Assembly (NCBI GenBank): GCA_026826555.1
Contig: JAKSZT010053881.1
Coordinates: forward strand, 6,950,093 to 7,014,092
Length of the DNA stretch: 64,000 nucleotides
Reading direction: 5' to 3'
DNA from: Tolypeutes matacus
Taxonomy: Eukaryota; Chordata; Mammalia; Cingulata; Chlamyphoridae
This document shows, in pieces, positions 45,531 to 57,010 of the stretch (within the stretch, counting starts at the first letter, position 1; each line of letters begins with the position of its first letter). The notes under the pieces are model-generated. The model saw only the letters and a list, made by a program, of their open reading frames with translations. It was not told where the DNA came from and searched no databases. Both the position numbers and the translations under genes were made by a program.

Positions 45531-46950
45531 CGGCAGCGCCTGCCTGGCACCGTGCCGTGCCATAGTGGGCGTTTGATAGCTATTATGGCAACGGCGATAG
45601 GCTGCTGGCGTTCCTCCCTGCCCTATGCACCTGCTTGGCGTTTAGCAATTTCTCGCCGCCAGTCACCGACACCCCAGCCACCTCCTTCGCCACCCAGGTC
45701 CCGTCTGGTCAGCCCGCCGGCCCCAGCTGCGGAATCGCCCCGACCCTCGGCGGGCGCGCCTGGATAACCAGGGAAAGTGCTCGCAATCACATGGAGGGCC
45801 GGGCCCGCCCCATTGGCTGCAGCCGGGCCAGTCGCGGCGCTCGCCCGCTGCGGTTGGTCCCGGAGCTGCAGCGCCTGCACGGGCCCGGAGTCCATGTTAC
45901 GCTTTGTCTAATTCCCCTCGTTACAGAGTCATGTGCTGCTGCTCCCGTCGCCGCCGCTGCCGCCGCCCGTGGTGCCCCGGCTCCTCCGCCGCGCTTCGAG
46001 GTGGCAGCCGCGGGCGGGGCCACGGGAGCAGGGTCCAGGGCACAGCGCGCCTTCGCCGCTCCGGCGCGTCCCGGTGCAGCTGCCGCAGCGCAGCCGCCCG
46101 CAGCAGGTGATGCCGCCGCCTCCCGCCTCACCATAAGCCCTGGTTTGGCGGCCAAGCTGCCGGGGCTGCCTTCCAAGGTTGGTGCGCACCTCCCTGGGGC
46201 AAAAGCCGGGGACCAAAAGGGAGAGCAGCGCGCGGGCTAGAGCAGCGCCGGATGCGGAGTACGCAGCCCGGGCGCAGGCGTTCTGCCCGGCTGCTCAGCG
46301 TGCTGTGGCCCGAACGGAGGCTGCGGCCCGGAACTCGCTCCGGAGCGGTGGGGGCCAGCCCGGCCGGGCTCCCGCCTCCGGGCCACTCGGGCCGGGGAGG
46401 CTTGTTCCGCTTTCGGCAATTTGAGGGGCGGGCGCACCGGGAGCCCGCGGTGGGCCGCGCGAAAGGCGAGTGCGAACTGCCTCGTTCCTGCTTCAGCTTG
46501 CGCGCTCTCCCTTCTCTCGCCTCCCTCCGCCCAATCAGAAGGGCTGGGAACTCGGGCCACAGCTCGGCCGATTGCTTCTGGAGGTAGGTGTCTGGTGTCT
46601 GGCCTTGCTGGCCCGGTGCCTATAAGGTGTGCCCTTTAAGTTCTGCAGAAACGTCACCCCTCCCCTCCTTCCCGCGCCGGGTGGGCTGGACTGGGAACCC
46701 GGCGGGCGGGGGCAGCGAGCTGAAGGCGCGCGTCCCGCCCCCAGAGCCCCTGGGAGGGCGGAGGCGACCCGCAGGTGCACCCACCCCGCCCGCGGGCCAT
46801 CTCCGGGTTGGGTGCCGGTATAATCCGCTTCTAGCTTGTTTGGAAGCGTGGGCACTTGAGAGCAGGACATCTGCTCGAATCCTGTCCGGGGACTTAGAAA
46901 GGAGAGGGAAGATTGGGGGTTGGTTATCAAAGGAACTGTCAACTCCAGGT
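45530..46950. promoter_or_regulatory. CpG island, likely promoter and first exon of an unidentified gene
   Basis: GC content and CpG density rise abruptly around 45530 and fall again by 46950, the only such place in the window. Promoter-type elements are dense: inverted CCAAT (ATTGG) at 45812, a half RFX-type site (ATGGCAAC) near 45584, GC boxes near 46013 and 46425, CCAAT at 46531. A good splice donor GAG|GTAGGT lies at 46581-46586 on the plus strand, which would fit transcription rightwards into the 47-64 kb region. No TATA box is convincing. Either strand, or both, could be transcribed. Confidence 0.85.
45904..46583 (+). other. Possible noncoding or 5'UTR first exon (candidate only)
   Basis: If the donor at 46584 is used, the upstream GC-rich block would form a first exon. 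Short ATG frames (for example 45931 and 46179) run through it in several frames, as do long GC-driven frames on the minus strand. None shows a recognised domain, so I do not call a protein. The exon start is unknown. Confidence 0.35.
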
Positions 46951-46984
46951 TCTGAAGGGTTGATAGGGACCGTTTCCTTCTTGC

Positions 46985-46994
46985 CCCCCCCCCT
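46985..46994 (+). repeat. Poly-C tract
   Basis: A run of about ten C at the 3' edge of the CpG island. Confidence 0.8.
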
Positions 46995-48515
46995 TAATTT
47001 GGGGTTCCACTTGGGGATAAAGAAATGAGTGCTTTGGTTTCGTAAAAGGCCAACCGCAGTGAAGCAGAGCTGCTACAGGTCGAGGGGAGGAGAGGTAGGT
47101 CCCTGCTGGAGAGGGAATGTTGGGGTATGTGGTCCCAGCGGTACGCAGTTGGGGTGGTGTGTGGAAGAAAGTGGGAAGGTAGGGTTGCCTTGGGGTGGAG
47201 GCTGATGGGGGCAGCACAGAGGTGAAAAGGAAGGGAGCACTCAGGAGGAAGGCAGAGAGACAGGGAATAGGTTTTGGGGAATCTTAGTCGAATGTGGGGC
47301 CAGACTTAAAGGACTTGGGCCCGTATGTGGCTACTATTGATTCTTACATTTCCTCCACCGTGACTTTGTAAATATTCTCTGTTGAGCAAAGAAAAGTAGG
47401 AGGACATATTTTTAAAAGGGATATGGGGCTGTAGAGAACTGGCTCTGTAAACTTTCCTTAGCAACTTTAATCATAAAATTCAATTCAGGCAGCATTTATT
47501 GAGCACCTATTATGTGGTCTTTGCTGGACACCAGAAGAGTCTGGACAGGCAGGGAATTCCTGTCTGCACTAATTGTGAAGGCTGTTTACCTTATAAACGA
47601 CCAAAGGACCATCTAAGTGCCAAGAATGACAGTGATTCAGACCTTCCCTGCCAAAGCCTCTGGAGCCCCTGATTCTTATACAGTCCTGTGGGAAGAATCT
47701 TGCATTATAACCTGTAAATGGGGTCTTCAGACAGCATTTATTTTTAAGGTCTGTAATACTGTCCAAACACCTACTGTTCTCTAGGTCAGAGTTACAGTTA
47801 CTGTTTCTCCTATGTTTGACACTAACTAACTGACTGAAACTCAGTTAAAATCCAAGAGCAAAATAGCAAAGATCCTGAGATTAAAATTACACTTGATCTT
47901 ACCTAAAATGATTAGGTAATCCGTGGAGCTGGAAAAAAATTCCAAAGTCTTGAATTGGTATGCTTTATTTATATTTGAACATTTTATCTTAGATTTGCCT
48001 TGTTTTCATTGAGAGGGCATGTGTGTGTGTGTGTGTGTGTGTACTTTGATTAAAACACAACCAGTTAGAAGGTGGGAGAGGAAATTGTCCCTAAATGACC
48101 CAGTCCTCGCTTAGCCTCTTCCACTACCGTGTTGAGTAGTGTATGATGCAACAAAGTATTGAGCCATATTCGTATGTTTTCCTCCTTACTGTATTTTCCA
48201 GCATTTAAAAAATTTGCTCAGAACTTGACCCTTTTTTTCTAATTATATTGTGCAGGGCTTTTTGGATTAATTTTATAATTTTCTGATGTGGTTGACATGT
48301 CCAAATGAATTGTTTTGGTAACTATATTTTGGAAATTAAGACTTGGTTCAATCTCAGCAAATTGTTAAATTGGTAAATTGACATTAGTTATAAAAAAGCA
48401 AAAATTTTGTCAAAACTATTTACTCATGATCATATGTGTTCTTGAAATGGGTACTTTATGAGTGATTTCATGTATTTATAATTGGAACTGGTGTTTGACA
48501 TTCTGAGAAACACCA
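46995..48515. other. Intron-like or intergenic DNA, (TG)n at 48017
   Basis: No coding sequence. A reverse L2 trace at 47485-47540 (CAGCATTTATTGAGCACC). A (TG)n microsatellite at about 48017-48042. Confidence 0.5.
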
Positions 48516-48531
48516 GTCAGTAATTTATTGA

Positions 48532-48547
48532 CTTGAAAAAAAAAAAA
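48532..48547 (+). mobile_element. Tail-only retroinsertion (16 bp) with 13-bp TSD
   Basis: CTTG plus about twelve A separates two exact copies of AGTAATTTATTGA (48519-48531 and 48548-48560). This is what an L1-type priming event leaves when almost nothing but the A tail is copied. Confidence 0.75.
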
Positions 48548-48744
48548 AGTAATTTATTGAGTACCTACAATAAGAGAATCAGAGTGGGTTCTTTGGGACC
48601 TTAATGAGGATGGAGAGGATTCAGCTAATCATAGGTAGCAGCAGATAAGACAGGTACGTGTGAGAACATCACCAGAAGCAAACAATTGCATTTATCTCAG
48701 AGGTCAGGGAATACTGAAATGGAAAGGGTGTTTGGAGCCAACTG

Positions 48745-48751
48745 GAAGTGC

Positions 48752-48790
<39 letters not shown>

Positions 48791-48792
48791 TA
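48745..48792 (+). repeat. (TG)n microsatellite
   Basis: An interrupted run of TG dinucleotides of about 45 bases. Confidence 0.9.
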
Positions 48793-49014
48793 GTAGCGGA
48801 GGGTAAATCTGAAACAGTGGCCATGGATGTGGTTGCCTCAAAGGAAGGAGCAGGATAGTCCCCATATTAGGGGAATAGCGTATGGTATAGCTTTGAGGTG
48901 CGTCACAGCTAAGTAGATTTGCCAGGCTGGAGCAGAGAATGTGATAGGTGAAGGAAGCAGAGGGAAGCTAGTTAGTGGGAAACTTGAACCACAAGTCATT
49001 GATAATCATTTGCC

Positions 49015-49250
49015 ACAAGAACCTTCTTAACCATGGATGATTTTACCCCTCGGGACGTTTGGTAATGTCTGGAGACATTTTCGGTTATCATAGCTGGGGG
49101 GTAGGATGCTACCAGCATCTGATAGGTAGAGGCGCTAGGGATACTGCCAGACATGCTGCAATGTCCAGGGTACCTTCCTGTCTCCCTAATAAAGAATAAC
49201 CCTGTCCAGGATGTTAATAGTGCAGAAGTGGAGCAACCGTGGCCTAGACA
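49015..49250 (+). mobile_element. hAT-Charlie-type nonautonomous relic
   Basis: TTCTTAACCATGGATGATTTTACC, GGTAATGTCTGGAGACATT, GTAGAGGCGCTAGGGATACTGC and AATAGTGCAGAAGTGGAGC, read in pieces, follow a common mammalian small hAT element. The overlapping 164-codon reverse frame (48996-49490) is a by-product of it. Confidence 0.7.
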
Positions 49251-49254
49251 ATGA

Positions 49255-50555
49255 ATGTCACTGTGGTATTCTGATAAGTGAAGTTGTATCTCAGAATAAG
49301 CCTTGAGGGAGGGGCTTTTTGACTTGTAAGGAAGAATAACATTGAGGTTAGGAAGCCAACCTAGGAGACTTCTGCTGCGTTCTTCCGTCTGAATTGATGA
49401 GAGTCCAGGCAAATCTTGAGAAGAAAGGGGCAATTTCAAGAGAGATCCTGATGGGCTAGCAAGGAAGTGTAATACTGGGATAGTATCCAAAATTGAAAGG
49501 GTTTTAGAGAGGTCCTGGCCCAGCTTCTTTACTTTAGTAAATCCTTACTTTTGCCAGTCAGACTCTGTTTAAAGAGCCCCTTATGAAGGCATGCCATTAC
49601 ATCTGTGGATTGTTTGTAGTGTTAGAAAAGCCTTTCTTGTTTGAACTGAAGATTGCCTTGAGCATATTCTTTTCTTGTGGAATACCCTCTTTGACAGGGC
49701 AGCCCTTTGAATGCACAAAGACAGTATGATTTCCCCTCTCCCCCATAACTTTCTCAGTGCAAAATCGCTCCAATTCTTTTTACAGTCCTGTGTGGAACAT
49801 AGTTTCTAGATATCTTCTCAGTTTGTCAGTATCTCTCATGGTGCCTGGAATTGAATATGGTATTTGAGAAGTGATCTGGACAACAAAGAGTACAATAAGA
49901 CAGCTATTTCCTGAGACCTGGACATAAAGGTCTACTTACTACAGTCTAAGCTAAAAACTGCCCCTTTTTTCCTCTCTCTCTCTCTTCTTTTTTTTTTTTA
50001 AAGCAGCCCCTAGCACAGACAAGTGTAAGTGATGGACAGTCAGATATTTGTTACATTAGCTGCTGTATTCATTGGGCTTTCTCAGTATGTTTGTAAAGTT
50101 GAGTGGAATTTTTTCTTTAATTTATTGGCCAATTTTATCTTCTTTTTTTTCATCCAGTATTCTAGCCTGTTGAGATTTTTGGGTCTTGATTCCATTTTCT
50201 ATCATAGCAGAGAATAGTGGAAGATAATTTTGTTTGCCAAAAACTAATCATTATATTAGTACCACATGAAACCCAGTAGTTTGGCACTGCTGCTCCCATT
50301 TGAGAGTTGGGGTGCTAAGTGATGGAGATGTGTTCCAGGGGCTCATTGGTCCCTAGTTTGGGGGCTTCTGAGGAATCTGTGGCCAAGCCACACTGCCTTT
50401 AACTCTTGCAATGTTTGCACCTGAGGTGCCCTTTCAAAATTGTCTGAGTCTGTTGCAAGTTCTAAAATCTGGACTTGATCCTCTGGGGTCTTTGTAATCC
50501 CATTTACATATCTGGAAGAGAGTTTCTAATGTTTTATGAAACTCTGTAGCTTGCC
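49255..50555. other. No gene seen
   Basis: Unique-looking DNA. A pyrimidine run near 49970 and a few short frames only. Confidence 0.45.
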
Positions 50556-50572
50556 AGATAAGCATTGCTTTT

Positions 50573-50603
50573 TTTATTCCTTCTTTTATTTTTTTTATTT
50601 TTT
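50573..50603 (-). mobile_element. Second tail-only retroinsertion, reverse strand, 13-bp TSD
   Basis: A T-rich segment (TTTATTCCTTCTTTTATTTT...) lies between two exact copies of AAGCATTGCTTTT (50560-50572 and 50604-50616). On the minus strand it is an A-rich tail. Confidence 0.75.
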
Positions 50604-50619
50604 AAGCATTGCTTTTGAA

Positions 50620-51385
50620 ATTTGTGAAGCGATAGACCCATAACCGGTACTGTTAAAAACAATGTATAAGTTTGATTCTCACTCAGGCCAAGTTTTTTTT
50701 TTTTTTTTTCTTCTTTCTTTTCTTTTTTGCTAGTATACCCTACATACTTAATTAGTGACAGCTTTACATTTCAGGAAGGAGAGAAATTGAGGCTTAGAAA
50801 TGATCCTTTTTCCCAGAACCGGACTTTAGCTTGTCTTTGGTATAATTTCATACTTAGCTTTCACATGTGTTCACTGGGAAGACATTAGGGAAATTACTGT
50901 TTCCAAATATCTTTTGAAGCAGACAGTTTAGAAATCCTACATAACTTAGTGCCAGGTTCTCAGGAGGTTCTAGATTTATCCGACAAACTAGATTGAGATA
51001 AATAACTCGGTTTGGGTGGTAGCCATCCAATGTTGAAGGAATGCTGGAGCAGAATTCCAGAATTCATGGCCAGCATATGGGGCCCCCTGTTATTCATGTC
51101 TGCTGTGCCCTGGTCCCTTGCTGGTGTGTTGTCCGTCCAGAGGAGAGAATCTGGCTGGTCTTGCTTCTCTGCTGGTCCACATGGGAAACCTGTCTACCAT
51201 CCACTGGCTATGAGCTATTCTTCTGAGAAGAGATGTTTTGTGAATATATGAAATTTCTTGAAGGAAAAAAATACATGCAAGAGACATTGTCCTCTTATAC
51301 TTTCAACGGTTATGTCAAAGCTGGAGTCACCTTGGAATTAAGGATGCTACTGTAACATTTTGAATAGAAAGATAGAATTTTATGA
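50620..51385. other. No gene seen; poly-T at 50694
   Basis: A T run at about 50694-50709 and unique-looking DNA. Frames at 51012-51251 have no domain. Confidence 0.45.
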
Positions 51386-51389
51386 CTGG

Positions 51390-51505
51390 AAGGAATCAAT
51401 CCTTGAATTTTATAGATCAGAAAAGTGAGGCCCAGGGAGGTGATGCGATTAGCTTAAGCTTACACATGTATTAACAGAGCCAGCACTAGAATCTAACTGC
51501 CTTAA
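51390..51505 (+). repeat. MIR 3' fragment
   Basis: TTTATAGATCAGAAAAGTGAGG, CCCAGGGAGGTGATGCG and CAGCACTAGAATCTAACTGCC are MIR-like. Confidence 0.7.
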
Positions 51506-52039
51506 AGACCACAAATAAAGACTAAAGGTGAATATTTCTCCTCTGGTTGGAGGTGTGTAAACAATGGGATCCCTCAGGTCTTATTTACCTAATTGATCCA
51601 AAAGAAGGAGCTCACAGTGGAATTTCTACGTTTACATATGGCAGTAAGCTCTTCTGAATTATGAAATATCTAACCAGTGGGGATTTACTCCAGGGAAACT
51701 GCACTAGAATGTACTAGTCATCAGAAGATTTGCAGGTGAGTTTCTCCATGGGCATATATGAGGTCAGTTATTAAGAGGGAAATTACAGAACTACCATAGG
51801 ATGGTGTTTTGTTGATAATACCCAGGAAAGGGCTCTGAAAATACTTTCACAATGTTGTCCCAATTGGTGTTACAGACAGAAAGGTTAAAAAGCTTTATCA
51901 AAACGATTTTGGAAACAAAAGAGAAAGCATAGTCTTAACTGAGTTTCTGCTGTGCATTGTTCAAAGTCATGGGCACCCAACCTGAAGAAAGACACTGGTG
52001 ATGGAATGACTGATGTAACGGTACCTAGAAAGCTTGGGC

Positions 52040-52345
52040 TTTGCTGCTAGAATGTAAGCTCTGTGAGGATAGGGACTTGCCCCTCTGCTTCTCTGATGGG
52101 ATTTCTAGTGTCTGGAAAGAAGGCAACTGGGAGGAAGTGTTGTTGAATAGGGACGTGGAAACCTTGATTATTCACCTAATTCTCAGCAAACCTGACTGGT
52201 ACTTTTATTGCCTGCTCCCTTGACTGCATCCTCCAATACTCCATGAGTTTGGTGAGGCAGGGATGTACCTGTCCTGATCACCTAGGACCTTGTACATGGC
52301 AGGCCTGCCTTTAGTATTTTTTTGCCTGAGGGAAGGAATGAAGAG
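52040..52345 (+). repeat. L2 3' pieces
   Basis: CTAGAATGTAAGCTCTGTGAGG at 52048 and TACATGGCAGGCCTGCC near 52292 are L2-type blocks, separated by unrelated sequence. Confidence 0.6.
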
Positions 52346-52429
52346 GTGTACACTGAAGCTTTATAAGATATGAATTACGTAAATTCAGATAGAATGCAAA
52401 GAAATATGGTGCTAGTTTTCCGTAACCCT

Positions 52430-52605
52430 GGCTGAAAATAGAATCAGTCTGGGAGTCTTTTAAAAATATACAAGCCTGGGCCCTGCCTCATACCTTTTGA
52501 ATCAGAATCTCCAGGTTGGGTTTAGGTATGTATGGTTTTGAAAAGACCTTCCACCTCCCAGGTGATTCAAATGCACAGCCAAGGCTGAGAACCCCTGTCT
52601 TACAT
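52430..52605 (+). mobile_element. MER5-like hAT relic
   Basis: AATCAGTCTGGGAGTCTTTT, TGGGCCCTGCCTCAT, TTTTGAATCAGAATCTCC, CAGGTGATTCAAATGCACAG and GCTGAGAACCCCTG follow the MER5 order. Confidence 0.75.
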
Positions 52606-52609
52606 AATT

Positions 52610-53830
52610 GTACTCAAAGACTGGTACGACACCTTCAGAAGAGCTTTGAAACATTCATGGATTAATAACCAGTAAACCATAGAGGCTATTAAGACAACAA
52701 GGCACTTTAAGGATATATGCATTTCCTTAGAAGATGACGACCAAGACAGAAGTTGTTCTTCAGTGTGGCCCTAGATGCCTCATGAGATAAGGCATCCTGA
52801 CCTGGATGGCATGATGGGGCCAACTCACAGTCTGCTCTTGAGCAGTTGTTTCCCAATGCGGGTCATGAATGATGGTTTCAACAGCCCAAGAAAAAGGAGA
52901 AGAATAAAGACAAAGTACTAAGCTTTTTCAGTTTTAATTTTAATGCCAACTTTATTCAATTTAAAGGGTCTTTCCTTTTATCTCAAGTTGTCCTTCCTAC
53001 TTTTAGGGGTTAATTTCCCCAGCCCCCCCCCCCCTTTATGAAATAATTTCAGAGGATGTGGTGGTGGTTTGCTTTTTGGTGTCATTTCTTGGTCCCATAA
53101 ATCTGGCAGTTTTCCTGGTCTGTGAAATCAAAAGTCTGGGAGCCCACTACTGCTCTGAGGTTTGCAAGATGGTCATATCCTTCCCTTGAGACCTGCTTTT
53201 GGGGAAGGTTCACAGATACTGATGTTAGATTCCATTACATGTGTTTCTTCGCTTAAAAACTTTTTTTCTTTCCTGCTTGCTGGGAATAGTTAGGAACATT
53301 GCCAGAGAAGGTTTCACTTCCCCAGCGATACATAAATCCCATTGCTATATCTTAGCATCAACAAATAGCCAACACTGCAGTGAATTCCAGGGCAGGGAGA
53401 AGAAAGGGTGTGCAAGACAACTCATCGAGTTCATGGCCCTCATTATATGAATTGGGACCTGAAGCCTGGTAACAAATGGTTAAGAGTCATGCTATCTTAG
53501 TGTCTAGGTCTCCAGGCCTCCAGGCCAGTGTTCTTGTTCTCACCCTTGCATCATGGTCTTAGAAATTATCAGCCTGTTGGTAAAAGCAGTTGAGTGAAAA
53601 TTTATCCAACTGAGAGTTTAATTCAAAATCACTTGATTGTTTTGGTGTACTTTTTCTAACCTATTCTCTGTTATCACCAATAATGGACATAGAATGTCAC
53701 TTGTAATAATGTACAGTAAGCACCCTTGCTAATGTCTTATGTCCAAATGCTTTCCGGGGAAATGTTGTATAATAAATAAATGCAATTAAAAACAAATAAT
53801 CATTACCCATCCTCAAAAAAAAAAAAAAAA
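52610..53830. other. Unique DNA with a possible polyadenylation site
   Basis: No exon recognised. Poly-C at about 53023-53034. Near 53770, AATAAATAAATGCAATTAAA could be a real transcript end or chance; 53816-53830 is an A run. Confidence 0.4.
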
Positions 53831-53840
53831 TATGAATGGG

Positions 53841-54263
53841 AAATGGATGTGGCTCAAGCCATTGGGCTCTTGTCTACCATATAGGAAGTCCAGGATTCGA
53901 TTCCTGGGGCCTCCTGGTGAAGGCAAGCTGGCCCGTGTGGCGAGTGGCCTGCGCAGAGTGCTGGCCCGCTCAGAGAACTGGCGCAGCAAGATGACACAAC
54001 AAAAAGAGACACAGAGGAGAGACAATAAGAGATGCAGCAGACCAGGGAGCTGAGGTGGCACAAGAGATTGAGCGCCTGTCTCCCACTCTGGAAGGTCCCA
54101 GGATTGGTTCCTGGTGTTGCCTAAAGAGAAGACAAGCAGACACAGAAGAACACACAGCGAATGGACACAGAGCAGACAGCGAGCACAAAACACCGGGGTG
54201 GTGGTGGTGGTGGTGGTGGTGGTGGTGGTGGTGGAGGATAAATAAATAAATCTTTTAAAAAAA
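53841..54263 (+). mobile_element. Composite DAS-SINE dimer carrying a (GGT)n repeat
   Basis: Two tRNA-like heads (53841-53920 with GGATTCGATTCC, and about 54052-54122 with GGATTGGTTCC) are joined by a long linker. The right part ends in a (GGT)n run of about 13 units (54196-54234), then ATAAATAAATC and A. ATGAATGGG flanks it at 53832-53840 and 54264-54272. Confidence 0.9.
54196..54234 (+). repeat. (GGT)n microsatellite
   Basis: About 13 GGT units inside the SINE; it creates a spurious tryptophan-rich frame. Confidence 0.95.
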
Positions 54264-54269
54264 ATGAAT

Positions 54270-54875
54270 GGGTAAATATCCATATATCAATATTATAGAC
54301 TTAGAGCCTGTTTTATTTATATGATGTTCAAGTGTAATCATTTCAGTAATCATTCTGTTCAAGTTTCTACTTTAACTTTTATTTTTCATAGCAACTTTGA
54401 GCCAATAATAAAGTTCAAGATGGGAAGTGTTCTACATTGTTAACACTGTTTACACAAACAGACCCTCTCCCTTCAATACACAGACACTTTCTCTTTAAAT
54501 TCATTTAAAACATTTTTCTATTATGGAAACATTTCTTTCACACTTAGTTCTAAATTCTATTCCTTATATATTATTTGGACCTGGCAAATTCCATACCAAG
54601 AGAAAACTGTTTAATTATATTTGTGGTGTCTGCACTAACCGGACAGAGGGGGAGAGAGGGAGAGTTTGAGTCGGATATTAGCTCCAGCCTGGGGGGTGGG
54701 AGTGTGTGTCTCAGGCCAATACCAAATCCTGCCTGAATGGGCCTCACATAAGATGATTTATGGCCGCTGGCACTCAGCCTCAGGGTGGGGAGTGGCCGCT
54801 GGGCTGAACTAGAAAAATACAGGTTCTTTCTAAAAGGGGGTTACTGCTATTTAGCAGCTGATTGTTGCCATGTGG
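54270..54875. other. No gene seen
   Basis: Unique-looking DNA; 54640-54800 is relatively GC-rich but without promoter marks. Confidence 0.4.
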
Positions 54876-54879
54876 GAAT

Positions 54880-55095
54880 GTAGGCCAGTATTACCAAATC
54901 TCCTGATGTTTTCACTGTAATTCAGAAATCTGGATTACTATGTAAAATCTCCTGGTTTTAAAAAGTTGGCTAATTCGACATTTCAAATACGAACATGGTG
55001 CAGACCAAACAGAATAGTTTTGTGGGCTGGATACAGCCTGTGAGCTTAGACCCTTAGATAAATAGCCCTTTGGTGGCCAGATAAATGGAAACGTA
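54880..55095 (+). repeat. Unclassified old repeat (DNA-transposon-like)
   Basis: ACCAAATCTCCTGATG, TTCAGAAATCTGGATTAC, AAAATCTCCTGGTTTT and GGCTGGATACAGCCTGTGAGC match a common mammalian repeat pattern whose name I cannot give securely. Confidence 0.5.
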
Positions 55096-55099
55096 GAAT

Positions 55100-56765
55100 T
55101 TGATTAAAAGCACGGCACATCTTAAAAATCAGTTTAAGTTGAAACAAATTAAAACATGCTCCCCCCAACTTGCATAAAGCAGAACAAAACACACCAAAAC
55201 CCCCATACTTGATATGGTAACAATTTCTGCCCTTTAAATTTTAGTGTATTATGTCTGGAGTGGATGCATTTGAAAGGGGTTGTTCTGCCCAAGGTGTGAT
55301 AGATTCAGATAGAAGTATATAGAATATGGAAATGAAGCTGTTAAGAAGAAGATGGTCTGCGTATTTGGTGGTGGTGGTGGGGTACGGGCAGGGGATCTGG
55401 TGGTAGAGTGAGGGGTGAGAAGAAAAGTCCTCACTTTAGAAAATAATTTTGTTTACATCTTAAAATTAGAGTAAGTTGGGAAGGGAGGGAGGAAAAAAGA
55501 GTCTTTACATGAGAAGGGGAAAATTGTACCCAATGAATATTAGAAATATTGCAGAATCTATGTGAGTGGGTAAAGAGTACAACAGTATTATCATTCCTAG
55601 TGTTTTCACATTCATTTGTGTTGTGGCTTCTGCAACAGGGGAATGGGAGTGGACAGGGAGGGAAAGTGTTCACATCAGAGAGGATTAGGCAGTGAAAAAG
55701 AGAATGGGTCCACAGCTCAAGTCAACCAAGGAATCTGGAAAATGTTTGCACTGTGGAAAGTTAGCTGTGTTAGATTACAAAGCAACACTGGCATCACACC
55801 CTGTCCTCTCCTCCCCCCACCCCCCAGACTCAGTAAGCTTGTTTGAGGGAACATGCACAGCAGACCCAGGGAAGAGACGGCTCTGAGACCAGCTTTCTTG
55901 GTTTGTGGAAGACGCGTTCAGTGCCACTTGGATTAGCCCCTGGCGCCTTTGGTGCAGCACAGCTGTGTCTGCCTTGCCAACATGCTCTGCTTGGAGAAGC
56001 CTGGACTGGGTTTTAGTTCTCCACCGCAAGCTGAGCACCTAGTACAGCGCTCAACTCGCAGGTTGCAGACCCCCATACTGCGGTCCTGCTAGTGCTCCTT
56101 TCAGTTTTCTGTGCTCTGCTGGGAAAAGTCCTCCTGTCGCTTAAATATAGTTTGTTTTACCTACACCCTCTTTGCTAGAGAAGAGACTAGTCTTTTTAAC
56201 TTACTTTTGTTACCAGCTGAGTCTAGAGTCCTAGCCTGAGAGGGGATTTTTAAAAGCATTTTTCTCTTAATCATCCTAAGTATAGCGCATTGTTCCTGGA
56301 ATTTCAGCATTTTCTGTGAAAGAAACCTTTTGATTCATCGGCATGCTTTATTCCAGTCCTTAGGACTGTCATACCTGTGTGATCTGAACCATGTCTTTCT
56401 AAACAGGAATACCCCTAACTTTTTAAACACTGGTTGCTTTTAAACTGTAATAAAAAATATATACATTTTTAAAATGTCCCCATGTTAGTTAGTTAAATGG
56501 AATTAGTGTCTTTGCTTATCACTAAAGAGAATGGGTACAGATTTCCTAGCGCAGTTGCTGTGAAGAAGGAAAATACTTCACATTCCACTGCTTATTTTTC
56601 CAGGGACTTTAGTCCACAGATGGAAATCCTGGAAGATCCTATCAGGAAGTGAAACTTGTAAATAATCTTTGTGCTGGTTTGGTCATTATGGATTAAACTG
56701 AACAAGAGATCTTTAACCTTCTTATAAAAATGCATTTTAAAAAGAACTCAATCCTCAAGACTAAT
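55100..56765. other. No gene seen
   Basis: Unique-looking DNA with a GGT run near 55369 and a C-rich spot near 55812. Confidence 0.45.
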
Positions 56766-56769
56766 CGTT

Positions 56770-57010
56770 TCTGGAAATAACAATAGGAAATACTTTAAAG
56801 CCCTCCCCATGCCCCAGGCGCTGTTCTAAGCACTTCACTTACTCACCAGTCCTCCGGACAGCTTCTTTTTGCTGCAGAGGAACCGAGACCCAGTTCCCTA
56901 GCCTGACTACACCTCCCTGTCACCTGAGCAGCCAAGTAATGCGGAGTCACATAGCCAGTAAGTGGCAGAGCTGTGAATCGAACCCAGGCTGTTGTGGTTT
57001 CGGCATCTGC
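56770..57010 (+). repeat. MIR SINE with a central insertion
   Basis: CAGGCGCTGTTCTAAGCAC and CAGTAAGTGGCAGAGCTGTG, GAATCGAACCCAGGCTG are MIR blocks. The middle has extra sequence (56880-56930). Confidence 0.75.

Noticed and set aside
45787..46176. 129-codon reverse-strand frame in the CpG island
   Set aside because: Low-complexity Ala/Gly/Arg composition, no domain and no splice support. Kept only as a note because the direction of transcription is unknown.
45635..46240. 201-codon Ala/Pro-rich frame in the CpG island as a protein
   Set aside because: It has no ATG at its left end (opens at TTG), and long frames occur on both strands and several phases here, as expected from GC-rich DNA with few stops.
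48996..49490. 164-codon reverse-strand frame
   Set aside because: Overlaps a hAT-type relic for half its length. No domain, and a neutral stop-free stretch of this size is not rare in 64 kb.
53813..54283. 156-codon reverse frame with a threonine run
   Set aside because: Produced by the (GGT)n repeat and the SINE dimer read backwards.
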